Below, one piece after another: positions 7,690 through 14,267 of a stretch of 16,442 nucleotides of DNA. Position 1 is the stretch's first letter, and each line of letters begins with the position of its first letter. Source of the stretch: Halanaerobiaceae bacterium (GTDB lineage Bacteria; Bacillota_F; Halanaerobiia; Halanaerobiales; CSSED10-376); NCBI GenBank assembly GCA_003557445.1, contig PWOK01000192.1:1-16442 (forward strand), in the 5' to 3' direction. Made by a program: the position numbers and the translations under genes. A model generated the notes under the pieces. The model saw only the letters and a list, made by a program, of their open reading frames with translations. It searched no databases and was not told where the DNA came from.

Positions 7690-8055
7690 GTGGCAAATAA
7701 TATTAAAGATATTGCTTTTCTGGCGGTAAAAGCAGCTGAAGATAAAAAGGCAGAAGATGTTCAATTACTGGAAATAAAGGAATTAACAATTATCGCTGAT
7801 TATTTTGTAATCTGTAGTGGTAAAACAGAAAGACAGGTAGGATCTATTGCCAGAGAAATAAAAGACAAACTTGCAGAAATCAAGGTTTTTCCCCAGAGGA
7901 CTGCGGGAGAAGATCATGCTCGCTGGATTTTACTTGATTATGCAGATATTATAATTCATGTTTTTCATCACAAAGAAAGAAAACACTATGAAATTGAACG
8001 TCTCTGGGCTGATGCCAGAAAATTATTAAATAAATCTAAAAAAGAAAATATGTAA
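7690..8055 (+). CDS. rsfS: Ribosomal silencing factor RsfS
   Basis: RsfS binds protein L14 on the large ribosomal subunit and blocks subunit joining under nutrient limitation. The 121-residue protein shows the whole family: 'ADYFVICSGKTERQVGSIAREI', 'GEDHARWILLDYADIIIHVFHH' and 'RKHYEIERLWADA'. The start is a GTG at 7690 with GGGGAG 11 bases upstream; the ATG at 7679 is in another frame. It sits in the nadD operon 37 bases after the LCP gene and 21 bases before leuS. Its length is normal. Confidence 0.96.
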   Translation: MANNIKDIAFLAVKAAEDKKAEDVQLLEIKELTIIADYFVICSGKTERQVGSIAREIKDKLAEIKVFPQRTAGEDHARWILLDYADIIIHVFHHKERKHYEIERLWADARKLLNKSKKENM

Positions 8056-8076
8056 TTAATACAGGGAGGAATTTTA

Positions 8077-10569
8077 ATGGAGGATTACTATGATTTTGAA
8101 AATATAGAAAAAAAATGGCAAAAAGAATGGGAAAAAGAAGAAATTAATAAAACAAAATTTGATGAAAAAAAAGAAAAATATTATGTACTTGAAATGTTCC
8201 CTTACCCATCAGGTGATTTACACATGGGCCATGTAAGGGTTTATTCTATAGGGGATGTTATTGCCCGTTTTAAAAAGATGAATCAATATAATGTTATTCA
8301 TCCCATGGGTTGGGATGCTTTTGGTTTACCTGCTGAAAATGCAGCAATTAAACATGGTAATATTCACCCCAAAACCTGGACCTGGGAAAATATTGATAAT
8401 ATGAAAAAACAGATGAAAGAACTGGGGCTCAGTTATGACTGGGATCGAGAAGTAACAACTGCTGCTCCTGATTATTATAAATGGACACAGTGGTTTTTTA
8501 TTAAAATGTATGAAAGAGGACTGGCCTATAAAGATGAATCAGCTGTTAACTGGTGTCAGGGATGTGAAACAGTCCTGGCCAATGAACAGGTTGTTAATAA
8601 TGCATGTGAGCGCTGTGATTCTGAAGTGGAGAAAAGAGAACTTGAACAGTGGTTTTTTAAGATTACTGATTATGCTGATAGATTACTGGATGATCATGAT
8701 CTTCTGGACTGGCCCCAAAAAGTAAAACAGATGCAAAAAAACTGGATTGGTCGTAGTGAAGGGGTGCAAATTAAATTCCCCTTAAAAGATTTTGATCAGG
8801 AACTGGAAGTATTCACCACCAGGCCTGACACCATTTATGGTGCTACATATATGGTTTTAGCCCCTGAACACCCCCTTGTCAATAAAATAATATCAGGTAC
8901 TGAAAAAGAAAAAGAAGTCAGGGAATTTGTGGATAGAGTAAAGAAACAGAAGGATGAGGAAAGAACATCTCCAGAATCAGAAAAAAACGGTATTTTCACC
9001 GGTGCTTATGCCATAAACCCTGTAACAGAAAAAGAAATTCCAATAATGATAGCAGATTATGTTTTGATGAGTTATGGAACTGGAGCCATTATGGCTGTTC
9101 CAGCACATGATCAAAGAGATTATGATTTTGCAAAAAAATATGATTTACCTATTAAGGTGGTTATTCAACCTGAAGAAAGAAAAGATAAATTAACAGCAGC
9201 TGAATTAACTGAGGCCTATGAGGAAGATGGAATTTTAATAAATTCTGAAAAATATAATGGACTTAAGGTTGAAGAGGCCTTTGATAGAATGGCCAGAGAT
9301 ATGGAAGCCAATGATATCGGGTATCGAGATGTTAACTATAGTTTGCGTGATTGGTTAATTTCCAGACAGAGATACTGGGGGGCACCAATTCCTGTAGTTT
9401 ACTGTGAGAAGTGTGGTACTGTTACAGTACCTGAGGAAGACCTTCCCGTTGAATTACCCCATGATGTGGAGTTTAAACCTGATGGAGAATCACCTCTGGC
9501 CCGGGTTGATGATTTTGTAAAAACAACCTGTCCTCAATGTGGTAAAGAGGCCAGACGCGAAACTGATACCATGGATACATTTGTTGATTCATCATGGTAT
9601 TTTCTCCGTTATATTGATCCTGATAATAAACAACTACCGTTCAGTAAAGAAAAGGCAGAAAAATGGTTCCCTGTTGATCAGTATGTTGGAGGTATTGAAC
9701 ATGCAATATTACATTTACTTTATGCCCGTTTTTTCACCAAAGTTATTTATGATATGGGTATGATAGATGAGGTTGAACCATTCAGTAAATGGCTGGCCCA
9801 GGGTATGGTATTAAAAGATGGGGCAAAAATGTCCAAATCCAAAGGTAATGTGGTGGATCCAGAAGAGATTATGAAAGATTTTGGAGCTGATACAGCTCGC
9901 CTGTTTATTCTTTTTGCTTCACCACCGGAAAAAGATCTGGAATGGAGTGAAAAGGGAGTTGAAGGTGCTAAAAGATTTCTTAATCGTGTCTGGAGACTGA
10001 CCGCTGATAATCTTGAAGATTTAAAAAATAGTGGAGATAATATTGTAGTCAATGATTTATCTAAAATTGAAACCGATGTTTACCGCAAACTTCATCAAAC
10101 GATAAAAAGGATAACGGAAGATGTTGGTCAGAGATTAAATTTTAATACTGCAATTAGTGCTATTATGGAATTAACCAACAGAATATATCAGTATTTAAAT
10201 GAAACTCCAGAAGAAAATATAAATTATGATTTACTGTTTGAAGTTATAAATAATCTTATATTACTTCTGGCTCCTTTTGCACCTCATATGACTGAAGAAT
10301 TGTGGCATAAACTTGGTAATAAGCAAAGTATTCATTTACAACAGTGGCCAAATTATAGTGAAAAAGCCCTGGAAAAAGAAGAAGTCACTATTGTTGTTCA
10401 AATAAATGGTAAAGTGAGAGATAAATTAAAGGTAAGCTCTGATATTGAAGAAGAACAGCTGCAAGAAATTGTACTAAAAAGAGAAAAGATAAAAAATTAT
10501 ACTGAAGGAAAAGATATTGTAAAAACCATATATGTACCTGAAAAATTAATAAATTTAGTTGTTAAATAA
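8077..10569 (+). CDS. leuS: Leucine--tRNA ligase
   Basis: Class I aminoacyl-tRNA synthetase that charges tRNA-Leu. The 830-residue protein is full length. The HIGH motif is HMGH at residues 49-52 ('[14 protein letters not shown]') and the KMSKS motif lies at about 583-587 followed by '[10 protein letters not shown]'. Cysteine pairs at about 160-181 ('CQGCE', 'CERCD') and 442-487 ('CEKCG', 'CPQCG') are zinc-site-like. The CP1 editing domain is marked by '[21 protein letters not shown]' and '[19 protein letters not shown]'. The anticodon-binding and C-terminal '[11 protein letters not shown]' parts are present. AGGGAGGA precedes the ATG. It is the last gene of the nadD-led operon, and no T-box leader is seen in front of it, so it appears to depend on the operon promoter. 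Confidence 0.98.
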   Translation: MEDYYDFENIEKKWQKEWEKEEINKTKFDEKKEKYYVLEMFPYPSGDLHMGHVRVYSIGDVIARFKKMNQYNVIHPMGWDAFGLPAENAAIKHGNIHPKTWTWENIDNMKKQMKELGLSYDWDREVTTAAPDYYKWTQWFFIKMYERGLAYKDESAVNWCQGCETVLANEQVVNNACERCDSEVEKRELEQWFFKITDYADRLLDDHDLLDWPQKVKQMQKNWIGRSEGVQIKFPLKDFDQELEVFTTRPDTIYGATYMVLAPEHPLVNKIISGTEKEKEVREFVDRVKKQKDEERTSPESEKNGIFTGAYAINPVTEKEIPIMIADYVLMSYGTGAIMAVPAHDQRDYDFAKKYDLPIKVVIQPEERKDKLTAAELTEAYEEDGILINSEKYNGLKVEEAFDRMARDMEANDIGYRDVNYSLRDWLISRQRYWGAPIPVVYCEKCGTVTVPEEDLPVELPHDVEFKPDGESPLARVDDFVKTTCPQCGKEARRETDTMDTFVDSSWYFLRYIDPDNKQLPFSKEKAEKWFPVDQYVGGIEHAILHLLYARFFTKVIYDMGMIDEVEPFSKWLAQGMVLKDGAKMSKSKGNVVDPEEIMKDFGADTARLFILFASPPEKDLEWSEKGVEGAKRFLNRVWRLTADNLEDLKNSGDNIVVNDLSKIETDVYRKLHQTIKRITEDVGQRLNFNTAISAIMELTNRIYQYLNETPEENINYDLLFEVINNLILLLAPFAPHMTEELWHKLGNKQSIHLQQWPNYSEKALEKEEVTIVVQINGKVRDKLKVSSDIEEEQLQEIVLKREKIKNYTEGKDIVKTIYVPEKLINLVVK

Positions 10570-10645
10570 TAAAGGAAAAATGATATTATTTAGAGAATTT
10601 AATATATAGTGTAGAATTAATCTGAAATTTAAAAGGGGTAAAAAG

Positions 10646-11797
10646 ATGAAAATAGCCAGATATAAATATCAGGGAGAAATAAGTTATGGAAGAGTTGAAA
10701 AGGATAAAATCAGGAAAATGGGAGGGGATATCTTTACAGATTATTATTTAACTGATAGAACAATAGAACTGAAAAAAGTAAAATTGCTGACTCCGGTTTT
10801 TCCTCCCAATATCATTGCTATAGGAATAAATTATAAACAGCATGCAGATGAAATTGGCCATGAGTCTTTACCTGAAAGACCGGTAATATTTTTGAAAAGT
10901 ACAACCAGTATAACTGGCCCCGGTGATAATATTATTTTACCGGCAATGGCTCCTGATGAGGTTGATTATGAGGCAGAATTGGCCCTGATTATTTCTAAAA
11001 AAGCAAAAAATATTGAAGTTGATGAAGTTGATGATTATATATTTGGTTATACCTGTGCCAATGATATTAGTGCCCGTGATTGTCAGCAAAGATATGATAG
11101 GCAGTGGGCCAGGTCGAAGTCTTTTGATACTTTTTGTCCACTTGGACCCTGGGTTGAAACTGAATTAAACCCTGATAATTTAAAGATTAAATCAATTTTA
11201 AATGGCAGGATAATGCAGGATTCAAACACTTCTGATATGATATTTAAAGCCAGAGAACTTGTTAGTTATTGTTCAAAAAACATGACTCTTTTGCCCGGAA
11301 CTGTTATTTTAACAGGAACTCCTGAAGGGGTTGGTTTTGGCTGGGAACCAAAAGTTTTTTTAAGTTCTGGAGATAAAATCGAAATTGAAATAGAAAATAT
11401 AGGGAAACTATCAAATACTGTTGTCAGTGAAAGTGAAAACAGTGATCATAAAGGCAGTCAGGTTATTAAAGCCTGGACTGAGATCTGTGGAACAGTACAG
11501 TTTACTCCCACTATGCTGGATAAAATAAAATCATATATTAATGATGGTATGCAGGAAAAACTAATAATTGAAGTAATAGAAACCGGTGTTAAAAAAGCTG
11601 AGGGAAATCCATTTAATTATATCATTTCCATTTTAAATGATTTAATGAATAGAGGAATATTGACCCTGGATGATTATCAAAAGGAGTTAGACAGGGGGGG
11701 GAATAATGGAGGACAAATTCAAAAAAATACTGGACAGAAAAAAAGAAGAACACAAAAACAGGAAATCAAAGAATTATACAAAAAGGGATACAGATAA
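10646..11797 (+). CDS. FAH-family hydrolase fused to a DnaD C-terminal domain
   Basis: A 383-residue two-domain protein. Residues about 48-260 are a fumarylacetoacetate hydrolase family domain: 'AIGINYKQHADEIG', 'PVIFLKSTTSITGPGD', the metal ligands E109 and E111 in 'DYEAELALII' and D140 in 'CANDISARD', then 'KSFDTFCPLGPWV' and 'LTGTPEGVGFG'. Such enzymes usually act on acylpyruvates or related keto acids, but the substrate here is unknown. Residues about 272-345 look like the DnaD/DnaB_2 replication domain: a Trp-containing start, 'LIIEVIETGVKKA' and 'NYIISILNDLMNRGILTLDDY'. A charged linker and a C-terminal 'IKELYKKGYR' follow. No internal start with a ribosome binding site was found between the domains, so the frame is a real fusion. 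The last 92 bases overlap the helicase-loader gene in another frame. AAAGGGG precedes the ATG at 10646. Confidence 0.85.
   Translation: MKIARYKYQGEISYGRVEKDKIRKMGGDIFTDYYLTDRTIELKKVKLLTPVFPPNIIAIGINYKQHADEIGHESLPERPVIFLKSTTSITGPGDNIILPAMAPDEVDYEAELALIISKKAKNIEVDEVDDYIFGYTCANDISARDCQQRYDRQWARSKSFDTFCPLGPWVETELNPDNLKIKSILNGRIMQDSNTSDMIFKARELVSYCSKNMTLLPGTVILTGTPEGVGFGWEPKVFLSSGDKIEIEIENIGKLSNTVVSESENSDHKGSQVIKAWTEICGTVQFTPTMLDKIKSYINDGMQEKLIIEVIETGVKKAEGNPFNYIISILNDLMNRGILTLDDYQKELDRGGNNGGQIQKNTGQKKRRTQKQEIKELYKKGYR
11694..11701 (+). other. Run of eight G at the overlap of two genes
   Basis: Eight consecutive G residues lie five bases before the start of the helicase-loader gene and inside the fused FAH-DnaD frame. 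The run serves as the only ribosome binding site-like sequence for the loader. It is also a typical slippage site: loss of one G joins the upstream frame directly to the loader frame with no stop between them. It could alternatively hide a sequencing error. Confidence 0.7.
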
Positions 11798-12560
11798 AAA
11801 CAATAAATATATTTCAGAAAAAAAAGCGATTATAAAGATCTATAATAAGATTATACAGAACAGTAATATTCCACCGAAATTTAAAAATGTAAGTTTTGAG
11901 AGTTTTCGTTTTGATGTAATTCCTCAGGAAAACGTTAAAAAGGTTAAAGAAATAAGAAATTATGCTGAAAATATATTAACAGCAATTGAAGGACCACAGT
12001 CAATATATATTTTCAGTTATTATAATGGTTCAGGTAAAACCCATATAGCTATTTCGGCATTAAAAACAGCAGCCAGAGAATTTGCCAGAAAGATATATAA
12101 AAATAATCCTCTTAAATATAGAAGGAGGGGTTTGAGTTTACAGGGTTTTAATTGGAGACCGGTATTCTTTATGAGTGAAGTTAATTATTTATGGAAAAAA
12201 AGAAAATATGATACCCGTGATCCTGATCTCAAAAAAGAACTTGATATTATAGAAAGGGCAGTTATTAATTCTGAACTGCTGGTAATAGATGATTTTTTCA
12301 GAGAAAGGGATACAGACTTTGTTTTCGGAAATCTTACAGCCTGGTTAAATCATCGTTATGATTATAATAAACCGGTTATATTTACCTCCAATGAGGATTT
12401 TAAAATACTGGCTCTGGAAAATAAAGAAAATCCCTATTTTGGGACAAGGCATATGACTGATGCCACTTATCTGGCTTCCAGAATTAGTGAAATGACCAAA
12501 GGTTATCAGTTTGCTTTTCACAGTTCTCAGGAAAATGATTTCCGCCAAAACAGTTTTTAA
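11706..12560 (+). CDS. DnaC/DnaI-like AAA+ helicase loader ATPase
   Basis: A 284-residue ATPase of the DnaC/DnaI/IstB type, which loads replicative helicase onto DNA. The core begins at 'NIPPKFKNVSFESF' (about 54-67). The Walker A loop is 'SYYNGSGKTH' (G108-T112), with Tyr in place of the usual first Gly of GxxGxGKT. Walker B is 'LLVIDD' (191-196), sensor 1 is 'FTSNEDF' with N229, and the C-terminal 'ASRISEM' segment carries the conserved Arg259. The first 50 residues are Lys-rich and may contact helicase or DNA. The ATG at 11706 lies 92 bases inside the previous gene; no better start exists before the core. The upstream DnaD-like domain and this ATPase form a classic primosome pair, which supports a replication role over a transposon IstB. 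No transposase gene is nearby. Confidence 0.88.
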   Translation: MEDKFKKILDRKKEEHKNRKSKNYTKRDTDKNNKYISEKKAIIKIYNKIIQNSNIPPKFKNVSFESFRFDVIPQENVKKVKEIRNYAENILTAIEGPQSIYIFSYYNGSGKTHIAISALKTAAREFARKIYKNNPLKYRRRGLSLQGFNWRPVFFMSEVNYLWKKRKYDTRDPDLKKELDIIERAVINSELLVIDDFFRERDTDFVFGNLTAWLNHRYDYNKPVIFTSNEDFKILALENKENPYFGTRHMTDATYLASRISEMTKGYQFAFHSSQENDFRQNSF

Positions 12561-12576
12561 AGGGGAGTGATAGAGA

Positions 12577-12933
12577 TTGTTGTCCAGAAGTAAAGCAGTT
12601 ATTAGATTAATAAAAATAAGAAAGTTACTGGAAGACAAAGAAAAAAATTTGGTTGAACCACCTGATACATATCATAAAAATATTAAAAACAAGCTGGATA
12701 AATTACTTATTGATATTATTGGTGTTCCTCAGGAGGGTCAACATCAGGTAAATAATATTTTGAAAAAAGCAATTTCCGGGCAGATAAAAGCCAGGACAGC
12801 TGTTGTAGCAGTACATGAAATATATAATGATTATCAAAATAAAAATGATGAAAAGACAAAAGCTCAAAACAAAATAGAAAAGAAAAATAATAAATATGGG
12901 ATTGAACAGCTTTATAAAAGTGGATATAGATAA
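12577..12933 (+). CDS. Hypothetical protein with shared LYKSGYR tail
   Basis: A 118-residue protein that I do not recognise. The start is a TTG at 12577, 9 bases after GGGGAG; a second TTG follows directly and cannot be excluded. The N-terminal 85 residues are helical and amphipathic, then come 'NDYQ' and a Lys/Asn-rich linker, and the last residues are 'GIEQLYKSGYR'. The same order (helical domain, DYQ, charged linker, 'IKELYKKGYR') ends the FAH-DnaD fusion upstream, so the two proteins probably share a binding partner. It follows the helicase-loader gene by 16 bases and is the last gene before a strong terminator. A role in the same replication process is inferred from this context only. 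Confidence 0.82.
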   Translation: MLSRSKAVIRLIKIRKLLEDKEKNLVEPPDTYHKNIKNKLDKLLIDIIGVPQEGQHQVNNILKKAISGQIKARTAVVAVHEIYNDYQNKNDEKTKAQNKIEKKNNKYGIEQLYKSGYR

Positions 12934-12963
12934 CAGATACAGATAACCAAAATAAAATATTTG

Positions 12964-12990
12964 CCCGCAGTTATTATAACTGCGGGTTTA
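12964..12990. terminator. Bidirectional terminator between converging genes
   Basis: A perfect 9-bp stem, CCCGCAGTT (12964-12972) with AACTGCGGG (12978-12986), and a 5-base loop, is followed by TTTAAACTTT on the plus strand and an A/T-rich tract on the minus side. It lies between the end of the replication block and the end of the superoxide dismutase gene, so it can stop transcription from both sides. Confidence 0.85.
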
Positions 12991-12994
12991 AACT

Positions 12995-13465
12995 TTACAT
13001 CCTTCTAATCACACCACAGGCCAATCTTCTACCGGCAGCACCATCAGGTTGGGTTCGATAATCATTGGGGTGTTCATGTATGATAACTGTTCTTGAAATA
13101 ACATCTTCAGGTTTAAATTTATTAGTAAAAAATCTCATTCTGGCCATTCCCTGATTGGAAAATAAAACAGGAAAATCTCCGGCATGATTGCCATGTGGCT
13201 GATTATCAGGGTTCCAGTGTCCTCCTGCCTTTTGAAATGGATCTTCAGGATCACATATTTCACAGGTTCCAATTTGATGAATATGAAAACCATGAGGACC
13301 TATGGGATTTCTTTCTTCTGTGGCAGGTTGATAGGGTGGAAGACCCTTGATCCTTACAATTACATCTGTACCACCCGGTACAGAAATAAAATCCACTCTC
13401 CCGCTTATAGATGGGGCCAGTGGCCCACCTCTAACAATAGCTCTGGCTCTTTTTCTTAATCTCAT
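12995..13465 (-). CDS. sodC: Cu-Zn superoxide dismutase family protein, no signal peptide
   Basis: A 156-residue Cu-Zn superoxide dismutase family protein, expected to convert superoxide to oxygen and peroxide. All metal ligands can be placed: H61 and H63 ('GFHIHQ') and H130 ('VIIHEHPNDY') for copper, H83 ('GGHWNP') as bridge, and H91, H94 and D97 ('HGNHAGDFP') for zinc. C68 (or C71) and C150 ('LACGVI') can form the usual disulfide. Active-site Arg lies in 'AGRRLACGV'. Unlike most bacterial SodC proteins, there is no signal peptide or lipobox: the N-terminus is short and Arg-rich, so a cytoplasmic location is suggested. The start at 13465 has only a modest AAAGG upstream. The gene stands alone, convergent with the replication block and divergent from comEA, under a promoter covered by a palindrome. 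Confidence 0.93.
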   Translation of the reverse strand: MRLRKRARAIVRGGPLAPSISGRVDFISVPGGTDVIVRIKGLPPYQPATEERNPIGPHGFHIHQIGTCEICDPEDPFQKAGGHWNPDNQPHGNHAGDFPVLFSNQGMARMRFFTNKFKPEDVISRTVIIHEHPNDYRTQPDGAAGRRLACGVIRRM

Positions 13466-13490
13466 TTTTTTTACCTTTCTTATTAAAGTA

Positions 13491-13510
13491 TTTATATAAT
13501 ATTATATAAA
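13491..13510. promoter_or_regulatory. Perfect 20-bp palindrome, candidate operator of sodC
   Basis: The half-site TTTATATAAT (13491-13500) is followed directly by its exact reverse complement ATTATATAAA (13501-13510). It covers the sodC -10 box and start point, the position expected for a repressor. The AT-rich symmetry recalls Fur/PerR-type boxes, but it does not match their consensus exactly. AT-rich palindromes arise easily in such DNA, so this is a candidate only. Confidence 0.45.
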
Positions 13511-13529
13511 AGAAAAAAATATTAGTTAA
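13501..13529 (-). promoter_or_regulatory. Sigma-A promoter of sodC
   Basis: On the minus strand TTAACT (13529-13524) and TATAAT (13506-13501) are 17 bases apart. Transcription would begin near 13494, about 30 bases before the start codon. The -10 box is inside a perfect palindrome. Confidence 0.6.
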
Positions 13530-13571
13530 TAACACAGAATATTAAGAATAAAAAAACTTTTATAGTTAAGC

Positions 13572-13597
13572 AGGAAATAAAAGGTAAACAAAGAAAT
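13572..13597 (+). promoter_or_regulatory. Possible sigma-H-like promoter before comEA
   Basis: AGGAAAT (13572-13578) and GAAAT (13593-13597), 14 bases apart, resemble the AGGAWWT/GAAT pattern of sigma-H promoters with a similar spacing. A TATACT at 13599-13604 has no good sigma-A -35 partner. The start point would be about 25 bases before the comEA start. Evidence is by eye only. Confidence 0.3.
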
Positions 13598-13628
13598 ATA
13601 TACTATAAAAAAGAAAGGGGTTTTTATT

Positions 13629-14267
13629 ATGGAAATTAAAAAAGAGCATATTATTATTGCGGTTTTTACATTTTTGTGTATTACAGGTGGTATTTTTGTT
13701 TATATTAGACAGTATTATTATAATCAAAATATGTTGAATAATATTACTGAAAAAGAGATTTCTTTAAATAATGTAAACAGGAAAGAAGTTATAGCTGATC
13801 CCAGGAACAATTTTAAAAACAACCAGGAAGAAGAACAGGCAAAAATAATTATTCATATTGCCGGTCAGGTGAAAAAACCGGGGGTATATGAACTTACTGA
13901 AAAATCAAGGGTCATCGATGCTTTAATTAAAGCAGGTGGTGAAACCAGGCAGGCCTATCTGGATGGTATTAATCTGGCTGCAGCTATTAATGATGGTCAA
14001 AAAATATATATTCCTGCTGTCAGCAGTAAAGATAATGGTAGTAATATAAATTCAGCAGATATTAATTTCAATCAGGAAAAAATCAATATAAATACAGCTG
14101 ATATTTCAGAACTGGAAAGTCTAACAGGGATTGGAACTGTCAGGGCAAAAAATATTATTGAATACAGAAATAATAATGGGGCTTTTAAAAAACTGGAGCA
14201 ATTACTTGAAGTAAATGGTATTGGGGAAGTTACCTTTCAAAATATAAAAGATGAGTGTACTCTCTAA
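13629..14267 (+). CDS. comEA: Competence protein ComEA (SLBB and helix-hairpin-helix)
   Basis: DNA receptor of natural transformation: it binds incoming double-stranded DNA outside the membrane and passes it to the ComEC channel. The 212-residue protein has one N-terminal membrane anchor (about residues 8-27), a flexible polar linker, an SLBB domain at 72-130 ('IIIHIAGQVKKPGVYEL' to 'INDGQKIYIPA') and a helix-hairpin-helix domain at 153-212 ('ININTADISELESLTGIGTV', 'IIEYRNNNGAFKKLEQLL', 'VNGIGEVTFQNI'). This is the full ComEA architecture. AAAGGGG precedes the ATG. The stop codon abuts the comEC start, so both are co-translated. The comEB gene found between them in Bacillus is absent. Confidence 0.95.
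   Translation: MEIKKEHIIIAVFTFLCITGGIFVYIRQYYYNQNMLNNITEKEISLNNVNRKEVIADPRNNFKNNQEEEQAKIIIHIAGQVKKPGVYELTEKSRVIDALIKAGGETRQAYLDGINLAAAINDGQKIYIPAVSSKDNGSNINSADINFNQEKININTADISELESLTGIGTVRAKNIIEYRNNNGAFKKLEQLLEVNGIGEVTFQNIKDECTL

Noticed and set aside
9747..10052. 101-codon minus-strand open frame inside leuS
   Set aside because: Antisense shadow of the conserved KMSKS region of leuS.
10570..10645. Terminator or clear promoter between leuS and the FAH-DnaD gene
   Set aside because: No stable hairpin with a T-run was found. A TTGTTA at 10559 with a TATTAT 19 bases later is too weak to list.
11706..12560. Loader ATPase as IstB of an IS21-type element
   Set aside because: No IstA transposase, terminal repeats or target duplication are visible, and the DnaD-like neighbour points to replication.
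12345..12638. 97-codon minus-strand open frame
   Set aside because: Overlaps the 3' end of the helicase loader and the start of the next gene in antisense, and lacks supporting signals.
13184..13459. 91-codon plus-strand open frame opposite sodC
   Set aside because: The minus-strand SodC protein carries all metal ligands, so this frame is its shadow.
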